Shown: positions 35,078-47,019, counted from the stretch's first letter. The stretch: DNA of 64,000 bases from Silene latifolia (GCF_048544455.1 NC_133534.1:38564217-38628216), one strand, 5' to 3'. Notes: generated by a model from the sequence alone, not told the origin. Made by a program: numbers and translations.

Positions 35078-36534
35078 TTTACAGTAGGAGCAAAGGTTTC
35101 AAAATAATCTACTCCTTCTTCCTGCCTATTTCCGAGTACTACGAGTCTCGCCTTAAATCGTTCAACGGAACCGTCGGCATGTAACTTCACCTTGTAAACC
35201 CATTTATTACCAATTGTCGTCTTACCAGGCGTTAAATCTACTACCTCCCATGTCCCATTTTGAATCAAGGCATCTATTTCACGCGACATTGCATCACCCC
35301 ATCGCTCATCTCGTACTGCTTCACGGTAAGAAGAAGGTTCTATGCAAGCATCAACAACAGCTATAAAAGACCGATATCGCACAGAAATTTTTTCACTAGA
35401 AATAAAATGTGCTAAATAATATGGCATACCTGAAGATGACGACAGAGCATTAAGAAGAACAGACGGCGTTCTATTGATAATATAACCTGCAGTTAAAATG
35501 CATTCTCCCCAAAATTCAATAGGAAGACCTGCTTGAAAACGCAGGGCTCTCGCCACATTAAGAATGTGACGATCTTTTCGTTCAATCCTTTCATTCTGCT
35601 GCGAAGTTCCCACACAAGTAGTTTGGTAAATAATGCCATTAGCGTCAAAATAATATTTTAAACAGGTGAACTCATTCCCATTATCAGTGCGTACTACTTT
35701 CACGTCAACATTGAATTGTCTTTTAACCATGGTGATAAAAATTTTCATTAATTGTGATATCTCATCCTTCGTTTTAACCAAATATACCCACACAGCTAGA
35801 GAAAAGTCATCAACAATAGTGAGAAAATAACGACTACCACAAGAGGAGGGAGTACGATAATCACCCCATAAATCACAGTGAATAAGTTCAAAAATAGACT
35901 GAGCTTTATTTTCGCTACTAATAAACTTTTCCCGGGTTTGTTTAGCACGCATACAAATCTCACAAACTTCAGCAACATGTTTATTATTATGAATGAACGG
36001 CAAAAAATTAACTACTTTCTTTGAGGGATGTCCTAATTTACGGTGCCAAATATCCGCATCACCTGCACTCTTATTATTGACGGCTGACACATGCCATCTG
36101 CTTCCTCCTTGAAGAAGATATAGCCTCCCTCTTTGTTCACCCGTCCCAATCGTCATCTTCAAGCCGCAGTCCTGTATAACACACATTTTATTAGTGAAAT
36201 TAACTGTGCAATCGAGATCCATGCTTAATTGATAAATCGAAATGAGATTACAGTTAAAATCAGGAACAAAAAGGACGTTTTGTAATACTAATTTTCCACC
36301 TAAATTAGCACTACCCTCTTTATTTGCTTCAACGTATTTCCCATTAGGAAGAGTAACTTTACACGGTTCAATTTCATGTAAATCATGTAAAATTTCTGGA
36401 CAACTTGTCATATGATGCGTAGCACCGGAGTCAAGAAACCAAAGAAATTCATTATCTGTCTTACCATTCATACGCGTATTGAATGTCGATGCCTTCATAT
36501 GATTGATATAAGCCTCCCATTTCTCTTTCGGCAC
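35071..36534 (-). pseudogene. Copia protease and integrase (pol, first part)
   Basis: The protease active site is FLDSGATHHMTS. The GAG-pre-integrase zinc region has DIWHRKLGHPSKK and CEICMRAKQTREKF. The integrase core has HCDLWGDY, VRTDNGNEF and QNERIERKDRHILNVARAL (D, D, E). After PSVLLNALSSSSG the usual integrase C-terminus is missing and the frame goes on into the connector before RT (SYREAVRDERWGDAM, NGTWEVVDLTPG, RFKARLVVLG), so an internal deletion of roughly 100 codons is likely. It overlaps the RT frame by a few bases (35071-35077) after a frame change. Confidence 0.85.
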
Positions 36535-36699
36535 AGTGACATACTGCTGCTCTTTGGCGTCGTTCTCATTGACATTCGCATTATTTGCTGCTCCTCTGCC
36601 GCCTGCATGACCATGACCTCCACAACCACCGCGTGCACCACCTCGTGTCCTATCTCTCCAACCCTTTGGGTAGCCAATAATGTCGAAGCACCTGGCTCA

Positions 36700-37525
36700 T
36701 ACATGCCCGTACTTGTTGCATTTATCACAAAAAGGGCGAGTGTTCATCTCCCTTTCCTTTGTCTCCTCCGCACGAGGCACCACTGGCGGAGTAAATCGTG
36801 CTGCAAAACCAACTGGTTCGGCTCGTTATCTCCGTCTCTTGCCCCTGCCACACGACTCTTGGCTTTTCCATGGACACCTTCTTCTTGAATCAAAGTGGAA
36901 TAAGCCCGGTTAAGAGAGGGCAAAGGTTCTTGCAACAATAAGTTGGAGGACACAGTGGAATATACTGTATCAATCCCCCAACAAGAAATCATGGAGCTTG
37001 CTTTGATCGCGCTTCTGGTCGAGTTTCTTGTTCATTCCACATTTACAACCACAATAATCACACAGTGGGTCCTTATCATATTTATCAAACTCGTCCCAAA
37101 GACGCTTGAGTCGTCCAAAATAATCAGTTATGAACTCCGTCTCGCCTTGCTTGCAATCCGCAATTGAACCCTTGATACGATGCAATTTAGGACCATTCTC
37201 AACACTAAAGTGTTGCTCGATATCATCCCATAGTGCCTTAGCTTCTTCAACGTAGGTAATTGATGAACCAAGCCCTGGTATTGAAGATCCAATTGACAAT
37301 CATGGCGTTAACCATGTACCAATCTTCAAGATCATCGGAATCATCAGCGGGCTTTTTAATTTTACCATCGATAAATCCCGTTTTCTTCTTGGACCGAAGA
37401 GCACCACGCATCTTGACTGCCCATTCGTCGTAGTTATCTCCTTTCAATTCGACGACAATTAGCTTATCTTCGGATTTATCGGAGGTTGAAAGAAAGTACG
37501 GACTGAGTTTCGCACTTTTTGTCAT
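36700..37525 (-). pseudogene. Copia Gag with zinc knuckle, frameshifted
   Basis: Begins MTKSAKLSPYFLSTSDKSED and continues WAVKMRGALRSKKKTGFIDG, a typical copia Gag start. A frameshift near 37260-37290 leads to SSITYVEEAKALWDDIEQHF and KGSIADCKQGETEFITDYFG. Farther on, near 36700, a CX2C-type knuckle context (KCNKYGHV, a stop, then ARCFDIIGYPKGWRD) is interrupted by TGA. Confidence 0.75.
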
Positions 37526-37669
37526 ATCGTCAGACTCGAAATTAGAATATGCGGAGGAAGTGCTTTGAGAATCGTGACTGCTTTGAGAATCGTCGACACT
37601 GGATGAATGTGTGTCGCCTTACGTATTACTCATATATACGACGCTAGAAAAATCTAGCTCTGATTACCA

Positions 37670-37963
37670 TGTTAAATTCATAGAGACAATATGAATTGTG
37701 TTTTTGTATTCCTGAACGTGCGACTGCAATTTACAATGTATGTGCATATATATATATATATATATACCACCTACTACTAATAAACACGAGATGGGTCTGG
37801 CCTTACCCGCGGTGGAGGAGAGAAGTCTAACTCACAAGCCCAAGAATGCTCTTATCTCCCAAAACCAATTGGCAATGGGAGAAACACCTCTAGGCCTTAT
37901 AAGATAGATAATCTCTCTCTTTTTCACCGATGTGGGACTCACAAGTGGATTTATACTCCAACA
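37670..37963 (-). repeat. 5' LTR (294 bp) of the copia element in the Helitron
   Basis: The minus strand starts TGTTGGAGTATAAATCC (with a TATA-like box close to the start) and ends GAATTTAACA at 37670. It holds an (AT)n run near 37747-37766. Immediately after it comes TGGTAATCAGAGC, one insertion away from the initiator-Met primer-binding site TGGTATCAGAGC. Confidence 0.7.
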
Positions 37964-40900
37964 ACTACATAAAACCCTACGGAATATACCGTAATATCCC
38001 GACCTATATACGAAAAACAAAGATACAAATATTATACGAGAAAATAATCTTAACACAAACAAATGATTGGGACGGAGCTACAGAGGGAGTATTATTTGTA
38101 AATTTCATGAATCCATCTAAGGTAATACGGACTAATTGATTGATTGATCTCTCATGTGCTTTGCATATATTTGTTTGACATGTTTGTTCAAGGTCTGCCA
38201 ATTGCATATGTAGTATTTTGAACATACAACTATTGTTGCTTATTTTGAATTTTCATGTGTAAATATTACTATATGTTTCTTTCATGTGAGATACATTTCG
38301 AAAATCCTTGTAGTGGGAAAGACTACCACTTCTAAGTTAAGTAGGCTAATACCAATATGATCCGAGCGGAAGTAGATGCATCTACTAATTTAAATATAGT
38401 TCAATTTTTATTATTGTACCGGTATTTATCTTTTAGTACAGATTTTTTTTTGGTGATGAGATTTTCTAATATGATTTATGCATATGGTGATTTCATTTTT
38501 AGATGGGGTTGTCTGAATTGTTGGTATAATAGCTTTTAATTGAGATTTACTAATTCCCAACTTTTTTTGTGTGCAAATGAAATTTTGAAGTTTTTAAATT
38601 TGATGTAGATAATTATTTGTACATTTTTTTAACCGTAGTTCTATGGTGCGATGGCTTTTCCGTGTATTTTGGCAAAATGTAACCACTTTTGGGTACTAAG
38701 ACAGATTTATACTCTTTGAACTACGAGTGTAACATTGTGAAAGGGAAGCGGCATATGACACAACATTTTTTGTCATATGAATGCTTTTAGCATTTTAAGT
38801 TAAATTTATTCATTGTTTTGCTCTATTTTGCAGTTGGAAGCCCCATAGCCAAATTGGACAACTTTGTATGATGATAATTTAAATTTCAGTTAAAATAATG
38901 TAAGTTTTTATTGAACATTAATCTTACTCGGCTTATATTTTAGGAATATTAATTTATTAAACAAACGTTTGACTTATATAGTTAGTGCAGTTTTGCTCTA
39001 CCTCTACTAACAAGAGTAGTATCCAGCTTGGTATGACTAGAGACGGATGAAAAAAAAATAACAGCTATTTTTGTTTCGACCTTGATTGCAACGTATCCAA
39101 CTAAGCACTCATGTGTATGAGGATGAGATGACTGTTGGAATTTTTAACACTCTCTGTCTTTGTTTTTCAGCCGGCACGTATGTCGTAATAACAATGTATG
39201 GTTGCGCTATCACTTCCTACATGTACCTGGCCGTTGCTCGCTACATATACTTGGTTGCTATTTTGAGAGTTATTGTGCGAGTGAATCCTTCCAGTAAAGT
39301 TAATTTTTTTTTATAATTAATGCTCCTTTTTTAAGCCAAATCTATGTGCGTGATGTCGATATATTCATATATGCTCTGAGTATGTCCATTGTTCGGCAGT
39401 CTCTTTCAATTGTTACAACTTACAAGTACATTATCTTGAAACCTCAAGAAACATGATTTCGAAATACTCCCTCCTATTCACCATTTTCTTCCCTATTTCC
39501 TTAAACGGATTATTCAGGTTTTCTTTCCCTTTCCTTTTTTTGTCCTTATTTAATTTCTATTTGTTCATTTCTCCCTCCTATCACAAAACCCCACGTGGCA
39601 TGTAGAAAACTTAAAAAAAAAAAATTGAAGTTAAATGTATTCATACATCCAGAACCAATAATTACAGCATAGTCAACAAATAATAAAATGATTATGTGTA
39701 TGTGTATTGTGTGATTCCCAAGATAAGAGATTAATATGCATCTTGAACAGATACATAGTAGTAATATATTGGTGCATGCATTATAACTACTAGAACGTTG
39801 GTACACTTAACTAGAATGGCCGATTATTAGGCATTTGACATACATATAAATTTTTATATTTCAAGATGCTTGCATATAGTCAAACTAAAATTTGAAACAC
39901 ATTTTGAGTATTCAATGACTGTGCTATAAATACTATATATTAAATCCAGAAATCAAGGGACTTTCATGTAATTAAAGAAAGTTATACAAATTAATTATAT
40001 TATATAGTTTTAAATCACTAGCACCGTTTTCACCAAAAAAATCACTAGCACCGTGTGATGGACCCGATTAAGGGATCTCAATGCAAATATTATATAGTGT
40101 GGGTTAAAATTAAATTATATAGAAGCTTGATAATTTTCCTAAACATTTTTAAGAGACTAAAACATGGTTAATTTCCTTAAAATAAAATAATTAATTAAGG
40201 TGGTCAATTTCCTTAAAATAAAATAATTAATTAAGATGGTCAATTTCAAGGAGACTAAAAAAAAAAGATGCTTGGTAATTTTTCTAAATATTTATATAAG
40301 ACTAGAAGATGGTCAATTTCCTTAAAATAAAATAATTAATTAGTATAAACATGTACACTTATGCTATTAATTATTATCATCATAAAATTATATATTAAAT
40401 TTAAAATCTATACAATTTTATTAAACTTTATAGTTTATTAGATGTATAGAGATGTTAATTATTTAACATACAAAAATATAATATAAGTAGGTTATAAATA
40501 ATTCGAGTTAGATTCCATAATTTATAATATTGCATAATTGTTTCGATTTGATTTAATGCATATATGTAATATATTTATATAAATATAGAGTCCTCTTAAA
40601 ATTGCATGCTTAAATAGTAAAAGTAATTTCGTCAGTAAAGAAAAGAATTGTAGTAACATTGGATATAGTTATATGATAGTAATCACTCATTTGAATAGTA
40701 AAAGTAACAATATTATCAGCGAGATTAGTGAAAGTGGTAGAAACAACAACGGGAGTAGTGAAATAATCAATAGTAAAATAGTAAAAGTAACAATAATTAC
40801 GGCAGAAGTAGTGAAATTATCAATATAAATGCGGCAGTAGTGACAGTAACAATAATTACGGCGGGAGTAGTGAACGTAACAATAATTACGGGTAACTAGT

Positions 40901-41091
40901 AAAATGTTATTACTATTATTTCATTAATAAGAGTAAAATATTAATAGCGGGATTAGTGAATTTATCTCAAAATTTATTTCATCGTAGTTTTAGAATAGGT
41001 CATAAAAAAAATATATTAATGATAAATTTATGGGTTATGCAACTTTAAGTAATTTTATTTAATGAAAACAAATTAATGGTAAGTAGAGGTA
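37964..41091 (+). other. Helitron interior, AT-rich, no intact gene
   Basis: No supported complete ORF. Features seen: a GGACGGAGCTACAGAGGGAGTA block (about 38070-38090) and ACTCCCTCCTATTCACC (about 39468), both like Stowaway-type MITE ends; a splice-acceptor-like TTTTGCAG near 38835 and another TTTTTCAG near 39170 that may mark captured exons of an unknown gene; tandem repeats of about 41 bp with core TCAATTTCCTTAAAATAAAA (40165-40340); and repeats with AGTAACAATAATTACGG (40740-40890). Confidence 0.5.
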
Positions 41092-41459
41092 GCCCGGGCG
41101 AAGCCGGGCACCAATACTAGTGTATACATATTTAGTATCCCAGACACTTCTCTTCAGCCCATACACCCTATAAATATAGTGTTTTTTTTTTCTCTTCTCA
41201 CAACAAATGATGGGATATTGTACATTTGTAGTGCAATTTTTTTCTTTTAGAATTATGAGACAGTCTCCAAAAAAACGTGATTAACAAAAAGTAAGCTTTC
41301 CAATTTGTTACGTTTACATGCATTTATGATTTTATGCTATAATTTGATTTGCAGGTGCAGTATTGTTCGTTAAACTTAAAAGATATGCTCAGCCTAGAAA
41401 TTAAATTAAATCGATAAGGATGACTGGTTTGTGTCACTTTATATAAGATTAATTCATTA

Positions 41460-41672
41460 CTAATTATTTTGCAATTCACACGGGAGCCGATCAGCCTTGC
41501 GAATCCCGAGTATCTCTGGTGGGATCTTGGAGAAGAAATAGTCGATGTAGTAGCCCGAAAAGTAATAGAAATGGAAAACATATGATGCTATAGCAACAAT
41601 GAATGAGAGCACGATGGCGAGAACGAAATGGATACCGAGATGAATAATTATTTTAGGGTTCTTTGATTTTAT
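41460..41672 (-). other. Possible short membrane-protein exon, unrecognised
   Basis: A 70-codon open frame without an ATG, after a TAG at 41673. It encodes a long hydrophobic stretch (HLGIHFVLAIVLSFIVAIAS, YVFHFYYFSGYYIDYFF) followed by SKIPPEILGIRKADRLPCEL and a stop. Its composition looks more coding-like than the other frames here. It may be a last exon or gene remnant; the family was not recognised. Confidence 0.25.
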
Positions 41673-42312
41673 CTAATAGAGGATTGATAAGAAAAGGTGA
41701 GTACCCGAGTAGTTATCCACCGTATTTTATCTTATCTCATCTTATATCTTTATATAAAGTTGGTCGAAAAATTATAGACTTAACATGTGGAAAGAATTTT
41801 TTGTTAATTAGCTTAATGTTACGAATCCATATTGTAAATGTACGATTCTGTGGATACATACGATTATATATTCCAATCCATATATACTCAAAATAAAAGG
41901 AAAGATCGTGTCACAATGAATAGGCTCTAAATTTTGCAGCACATGTTAATTTTCGGAACATTGAAAAGATATTAATTCAATGCATTGAAAATGTCATTAA
42001 TCACTATGTAAGTTATACATATTCAATGTCCATTATTTGTATTTAACACACACGTACCTCCATGGCTCCGTAATGGATGAATCATGTAAATATGAGATCT
42101 TTCCCTCACAACTTCACTACACTTTCTATTTATTTTTGACACTTTTACAAAAAAATATGCAAAAGAAGTTGAGAAATAAAACATATGGAGTAAGCTTTTT
42201 CATGAATTCCATATTTACAACAGTAATACACTTGGTTTGAAGTTGTCCTTTCGAAAAAAAATTCTCTACTGCCCATGAGATGCATGGAAGTTGATAGCTC
42301 AATCATTTATAT
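41673..42312. other. Intergenic DNA before the Tork-like element
   Basis: AT-rich with no supported gene. It ends in the TATAT target-site copy (42308-42312). Confidence 0.5.
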
Positions 42313-42742
42313 TGTTGTGCGGAAGCGTCGTGTAAACGATAACAAAAGCAATAAAGATTGAACACAAAGATTTACGTGGTTCACTATCAAGGTGATAGCT
42401 ACGTCCACAGGGGCAAGGGATCAATTTCACTATGTATGGAGAAATACAGATACAACGATGAACTTCCGAGTTTTTCAAGAACTGCCTCTCTAGAAAACTC
42501 ACTGTGTTTTAGCTCTCTTTTCTCTCCTTGAACCTAAGATAGGTAATTGTGGGTGTTTATATAGTAAACCCACAAATTAACCTAATACAAAAGGGAATAG
42601 GAAACTATTAAGAAAACTGCCATAAAACAAAACAACCCGAAAAAGTCCAAGCAAGTCACTTGGCCCAACTCCGTCTTCCTTCATCGATATTCATCCTACT
42701 CCAACATAATTCCAGATGCGACTATCAAGTCACATTCCAACA
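42313..42742 (-). repeat. 3' LTR of the Tork-like element
   Basis: 430 bp. It shares an ATTTACGTGGTTCACTATC block with its partner; a weaker form of the same block also occurs in the SIRE-like LTR near 20010. Confidence 0.93.
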
Positions 42743-42974
42743 ATTCTCCACCTTGACTTGGATCTCGCATTTAGCAACGAACTCCAATCATCTTGCCCCC
42801 TCCACCATTCTAGCTATTGTGCACACAACTAGAACACCATAGACTTCGAACCCGAATCTACACATCCTCTATACCCTGGATTGGGTCTGCATCCGTTATA
42901 CCCCGGACTGGGTCTTCCATCCTCTAAACCCGGACAAAGGTTGCTCAAAGAACTCCACCTTGAGCTCAACTCCC

Positions 42975-44627
42975 CTAAGGGACTAGACATATCTGTCTAT
43001 GTTCAATAAGTCCAAGCAATGTTTGAACTTTCGAACGGAACAGAAGCTTAGTAAAGCAATCCGCGGGATTGTCAGCTGTTCCTACCTTCTTTACTACTAT
43101 CCTTTTCTCAGTACGCAAGAAATGATACCTGACATCAATGTGCTTGGTTCGATCATGATGCACCTGATCCTTTGCCAAGCAAATAGCGCTTAAACTATCA
43201 CAAAACACAACAGCATTATCATGATGTAAACCCAGCAAACTCACAAGCCCCTTTAACCATATTGCCTCCTTGGCCGCTGCAGTCAAAGCCATATACTCTG
43301 CCTCCGTGGTTGACAAAGTCACAGAAGATTGAAGCGTAGACTTCCAACTGACAAGCGATCCACCAAGAGTAAACACATACCCGGTTACGGACCTCCTGCT
43401 ATCTACATCAGCAGCATAATCAGAATCTGAATAACCTGCTACCAAGCAATTTGTATCATTCCCGTATATGAGACCAATATCTGTCGTTCCCCTCAAATAG
43501 CGGAAAATACGCTTAACCGCTAACCAGTGCTCCTTCCTAGGTTGAGCCATAAACCTGCTAACAACACTTACAGCATGTGCAATATCCGGCCTAGTACAAA
43601 CCATAGCATACATCAAACTTCCTACTGCACTAGCATACGGAACCATCGACATATAAGACTTCTCATCGTCACTTTGAGGTGCAGAAGAAACTGTAAGCTT
43701 ACCAACTGCATAAGGAGTGTTCAAGGCCTTCGCTTGGCTCATCCCGAAACGACCAAGCAACTTCTCTACATAACTTTTCTGAGATAAGAAAAGCTTCTTC
43801 TTTGAACGGTCCCTTAATATCTCCATGCCTAAGATTTTCTTTGCAACTCCAAGATCCTTCATATCAAACTCCGAACTGAGCATAGCCTTCAATCTGTCAA
43901 TATCAGATTTACACTTCGCAGCAACTAGCATGTCATCCACATATAACAATAGATAGGTCATAGACCCGTCAGCAAGCTTATTGTGATAAACACAACAATC
44001 GTATGGATTTCTATCATACCCATGCTCAACCATGAAAGTGTCAAATCTCTTGTACCACTGCCTCGGAGATTGTTTTAGTCCATACAAGGACTTTTTCAAT
44101 TTGCACGCATGATGTTCCTTCCCTGGAATCTCGAACCCCTCTGGCTGTTTCATTAGAATATCCTCCTCCAACTCTCCATGTAGGAAAGCTGTCTTGACAT
44201 CAAGTTGCTCAAGCTCAAGATCAAAATGTGCCACTATTGCTAGTAACACGCGAATAGAGGTGTGCCGAACAACAGGAGAGAAAATCTCCATATAATCGAC
44301 TCCTTCCACCTGACTGAAGCCTTTTGCAACTAGCCGCGCTTTGTACCTAACCATCTCAGCCTCTGAAGTTCCTTCCTTACGCTTGAACACCCACTTGCAA
44401 CCAATTAACTTTCTCCCTTTCGGTGCTGGCACAAGATCCCAAGTTCCATTTTTGTGAAGAGATTCAATCTCCTCACCCATTGCGGCAAGCCATTGCACAG
44501 ACTCGTCGCAAGTAACAGCTTCCCTGTAGGACATAGGCTCATGTGACTCTATTATATCCGCTACCTGTAAAGCATAACCTATCATATCCTCAGCAAAGTG
44601 GTTTTGGCCGACTTTTCGACCGGACAT
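42975..44627 (-). CDS. Tork-like copia reverse transcriptase and RNase H (open frame)
   Basis: A 550-codon frame without interruption. The connector (SYREAVTCDESVQWLAAMGE, NGTWDLVPAPKGRK) precedes RT motifs KTAFLHGELEEDILM, KKSLYGLKQSPRQWYK and the catalytic LLLYVDDMLVAA. RNase H has GYSDSDYAADVDSRRSVTGY, LSTTEAEYMALTAA, FCDSLSAICLAKD and TKHIDVRYHFLRTE. It is the C-terminal part of a polyprotein, so the ATG at 44627 is only the first in-frame methionine; upstream the polyprotein is frameshifted. Key catalytic residues are present. Confidence 0.9.
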   Translation of the reverse strand: MSGRKVGQNHFAEDMIGYALQVADIIESHEPMSYREAVTCDESVQWLAAMGEEIESLHKNGTWDLVPAPKGRKLIGCKWVFKRKEGTSEAEMVRYKARLVAKGFSQVEGVDYMEIFSPVVRHTSIRVLLAIVAHFDLELEQLDVKTAFLHGELEEDILMKQPEGFEIPGKEHHACKLKKSLYGLKQSPRQWYKRFDTFMVEHGYDRNPYDCCVYHNKLADGSMTYLLLYVDDMLVAAKCKSDIDRLKAMLSSEFDMKDLGVAKKILGMEILRDRSKKKLFLSQKSYVEKLLGRFGMSQAKALNTPYAVGKLTVSSAPQSDDEKSYMSMVPYASAVGSLMYAMVCTRPDIAHAVSVVSRFMAQPRKEHWLAVKRIFRYLRGTTDIGLIYGNDTNCLVAGYSDSDYAADVDSRRSVTGYVFTLGGSLVSWKSTLQSSVTLSTTEAEYMALTAAAKEAIWLKGLVSLLGLHHDNAVVFCDSLSAICLAKDQVHHDRTKHIDVRYHFLRTEKRIVVKKVGTADNPADCFTKLLFRSKVQTLLGLIEHRQICLVP

Positions 44628-44629
44628 CT

Positions 44630-46354
44630 CCTCAATGAGCCTATTCGGCTTCCTTGATACACGTTTAGGTATTTCAGGAATTGGACTTTGCTCACTAGAT
44701 GCCTCCTCCTGCGGTTCTTCCTCCTCCTACTGGATTAACCTCGGGTCTAGGAGTTCTTGGCTCGGCATCCTCCTCGATCACAACCCGTGGGAACATGGAA
44801 ATAGTGGAAGTGGCCACCTCAAACTCCACCTCTTTGGCGGTGCTCCTTGCTTGTCTACGGTGCACTGTAGAAGGATCATGAGAAAAGAACATAGAATTTT
44901 CGTCAAAGGTTACATCCTGCCGATAATAACACGGCCCTCGACGGAGACCAAATCCCGAATCCCTTCACTCCTTCTCCATAACCCATGAAGTGCCCTTTCT
45001 AGCTCTTGGATCAAGCTTATCGTCACGAACGTGGTAGTAGGCTACACACCCAAAAGTCCGTAAACCCGAATAACTGCGGTACACTACCGCTCCATAGCTC
45101 ATACGGGATTTTGCGGTCAACTCCCATATGAGGCCCTCGATTGATCAAGTAACAAGCTGTTTTCACAGCTTCAGGCCAATATCTTCTAGCTACACTTGCA
45201 TTTGAGAGCATGCATCGAACTCTCTCTAGCAAGGTCTGGTTCATGCGCTCTGCAACACCGTTCTGCTGTGGTGTTTTCCGGACGGTATGATGCCTTCCAA
45301 TACCCTCATCTTTACAGAACTCATCGAACTTGTTTGAACAAAACTCCATCCCGTTGTCAGTTCGTAGCTTCTTAATCTTCTTATCTTTCTGGTTTTCCAC
45401 CAAAGCTTTCCATTGCGTGAAAGCCTTGAAAGCCTCATCCTTGTGTTTCAATAACACCAACCACGTGTACCTGGAAAAATCATCAATAAATGTAACGAAG
45501 TAGTTAATTCCTCCAAGTCCCTCTACACGAGAAGGCCCCCAGCAATCTGAATGGATGTAATCCAGAATTTCTCTAGTAGTATGAGCACCCTTGCTAAATT
45601 TCGACCTGTGTTTCTTACCAAACACGCAATGCTCACAAAACTCTAGGTTCTTCACCTTAGCACCCTCCAGAAGATTTCTATTTGACAACAGCTGCATCCC
45701 TCTATTACTCATATGACCAAGTCTTTGGTGCCATAACTTGGTCATCTCAATGTGATTTACTGATGCACAATCCGCAGAACTAATCAGCGTCTCACCCTGT
45801 AAAACATACAAGGTGTCTATCTTGATACCTCGAAGTACCAAGTCAGAACCACTCCAGATCGTCAATTCCCCTTTAGAGCCTGAAAACCGAAATCCCTTAT
45901 CATCTAAGACACCAAGTGATAACAAGTTTTTACCCAATCCTGGAACATGACGAACTTTGTGCAAAGTACGAATTTTTCCTTCACCCGTCCGAATCCTAAT
46001 TGATCCAATACCAATCACCTTACAAGTAGCGTTGTTGCCAACGACAACGTGACCACCATCAAATGACTCATAAGTATAGAACCAATTTCTATGACGACAC
46101 ATGTGATAAGAGCAACCCGAATCAAGAATCCAACGATCCTTAGAGCATGTATCACCCACTGTAAGAGCGTAGTCCCCTTCAGAATCGTAGTCTTTCGCCT
46201 TACTTTGTACAACTGCCGCAGCATTATTCTTGCCCTTTAACAGAGGACATTGAAAACGCTTATGCCCTGGTTCTTTACATTTGTAACAAATTATAGGACC
46301 TGAATCAGTGCTAGTACTTACTTGAGAAGACTTGGCCTTTCCCTTCTCGACCAC
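44630..46354 (-). pseudogene. Tork-like copia zinc knuckle, protease and integrase
   Basis: CCHC knuckle (CYKCKEPGHKRFQC), protease active site (WILDSGCSYHMCRHRNW), GAG-pre-integrase region (LWHQRLGHMSNRGMQLL, CEHCVFGKKHRSKF) and integrase core D-D-E (YIHSDCWGPSRVEG, LRTDNGMEFCSNKF, TPQQNGVAERMNQTLLERVR). The frame is lost near 45050 after IPYELWSGSVP and recovered in other frames down to 44695 (FFSHDPSTVHRRQARST). The motif set fits the Tork clade. Confidence 0.88.
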
Positions 46355-46983
46355 TTTTTATTCGACTTAGCCACCAATCCCGAACCTGAACTGTCACCAA
46401 CGTCTGCCGTTGCCTTTTGACGCAACTCCCTAGAATGAAGTGCTGACTTCACTTCCTCTAGGGTCACCGTTTCTCTACCCACCACAAAAGTTTCAACAAA
46501 ATTCTCAAAACTATCTGGCAAAGAAACCAGCAGTAACAATGCAGCATCCTCATCTTCTACTTTAACATCTATATTACGCAGTTCTAATAATACTGATGTT
46601 AAACTTTTCAAGATGATCTCTAAGTGACGTACCTCCTTGCATTCTTAGGGCAAACAAACATTTTTTCAATGAAGTTTATTTGTAAGCGATTTTGTCATGT
46701 ATAACGCCTCCAATTTCTTCCATAATCCTAGCGCCGTTGTTTGTTCCACAACCTCTGCGATTATATCGTCTGCGAGGCTCAGCAAGATGGTGGAATGAGC
46801 CTTTTCCTCCATAAGCACTTCGGCATCCGAAGGTGCGCCCGATGCAGCATCAGCCTCGCTCTTCTTCTTTGAGAGCGGTTTCCAAATTCCTTGTTGTTTC
46901 AACAAAGCACTCATCTTTATCTGCCATAGCGTGAATGAATTCTTCCCAGTAAACTTTTCAACCCTCATCGTTGATTCGGTCAT
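46318..46983 (-). pseudogene. Tork-like copia Gag
   Basis: Starts MTESTMRVEKFTGKNSFTLW at 46983 (UBN2-type Gag) and runs to ALYMTKSLTNKLH, where one missing base near 46670 shifts the frame. It continues as SLPDSFENFVETFVVGRETV and TLEEVKSALHSREL in the next frame. The following frame (from 46354) begins just upstream of the zinc knuckle CYKCKEPGHKRFQC. Gag would form the particle. The frame break should abolish it unless it is a sequence error. Confidence 0.85.
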
Positions 46984-47001
46984 CGTCTCCCCTCCGGATC
47001 A

Positions 47002-47019
47002 CGAACCGGCTCGGTGCCA
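47002..47019 (-). other. Primer-binding site of the Tork-like element
   Basis: The minus strand reads TGGCACCGAGCCGGTTCG three bases after the LTR end. The reverse complement ends in CCA. It is not the initiator-Met sequence usual for many copia elements; the tRNA was not identified. Confidence 0.55.

Larger units (their letters stand above)
34020..37963 (-). mobile_element. Ty1/copia element inside the Helitron, 3'-truncated
   Basis: Minus-strand order: 5' LTR (37963-37670), primer-binding site, gag (37525 to about 36700), protease/integrase (36534-35071), RT (35077-34367), RNase H (about 34360-34020). RNase H stops at LYCDNQAA near 34025 and no 3' LTR follows. The clade was not resolved. 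Confidence 0.8.
33546..41120 (+). mobile_element. Non-autonomous Helitron (7.6 kb)
   Basis: The 5' end is TCTATACAATACTATTAAAA, with the required TC, preceded by A. The 3' end is a GC hairpin (GCCCGGGCGAAGCCGGGC, 41092-41109) followed by ACCAATACTAG and then T at 41121. TC start, a hairpin about 10 bp before a CTAG end, and an A/T insertion site are the diagnostic structure of plant Helitrons. No Rep/helicase or RPA frame was found inside, so it would depend on an autonomous partner. It contains a truncated copia element (34020-37963) and about 3 kb of AT-rich DNA. Two different Helitrons supplying the two ends cannot be excluded. Confidence 0.75.

Noticed and set aside
37747-37768. (AT)n run as a promoter TATA box
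   Set aside because: It is a simple microsatellite inside the copia LTR; the more likely TATA-like box is GTATAAATCC near the LTR start.
38070-39490. A complete MITE bounded by GGACGGAG..GGGAGTA (38070) and ACTCCCTCC (39468)
   Set aside because: The two motifs look like Stowaway-type ends but are 1.4 kb apart, with no matched flanking TA duplication or arms; I could not define an element.
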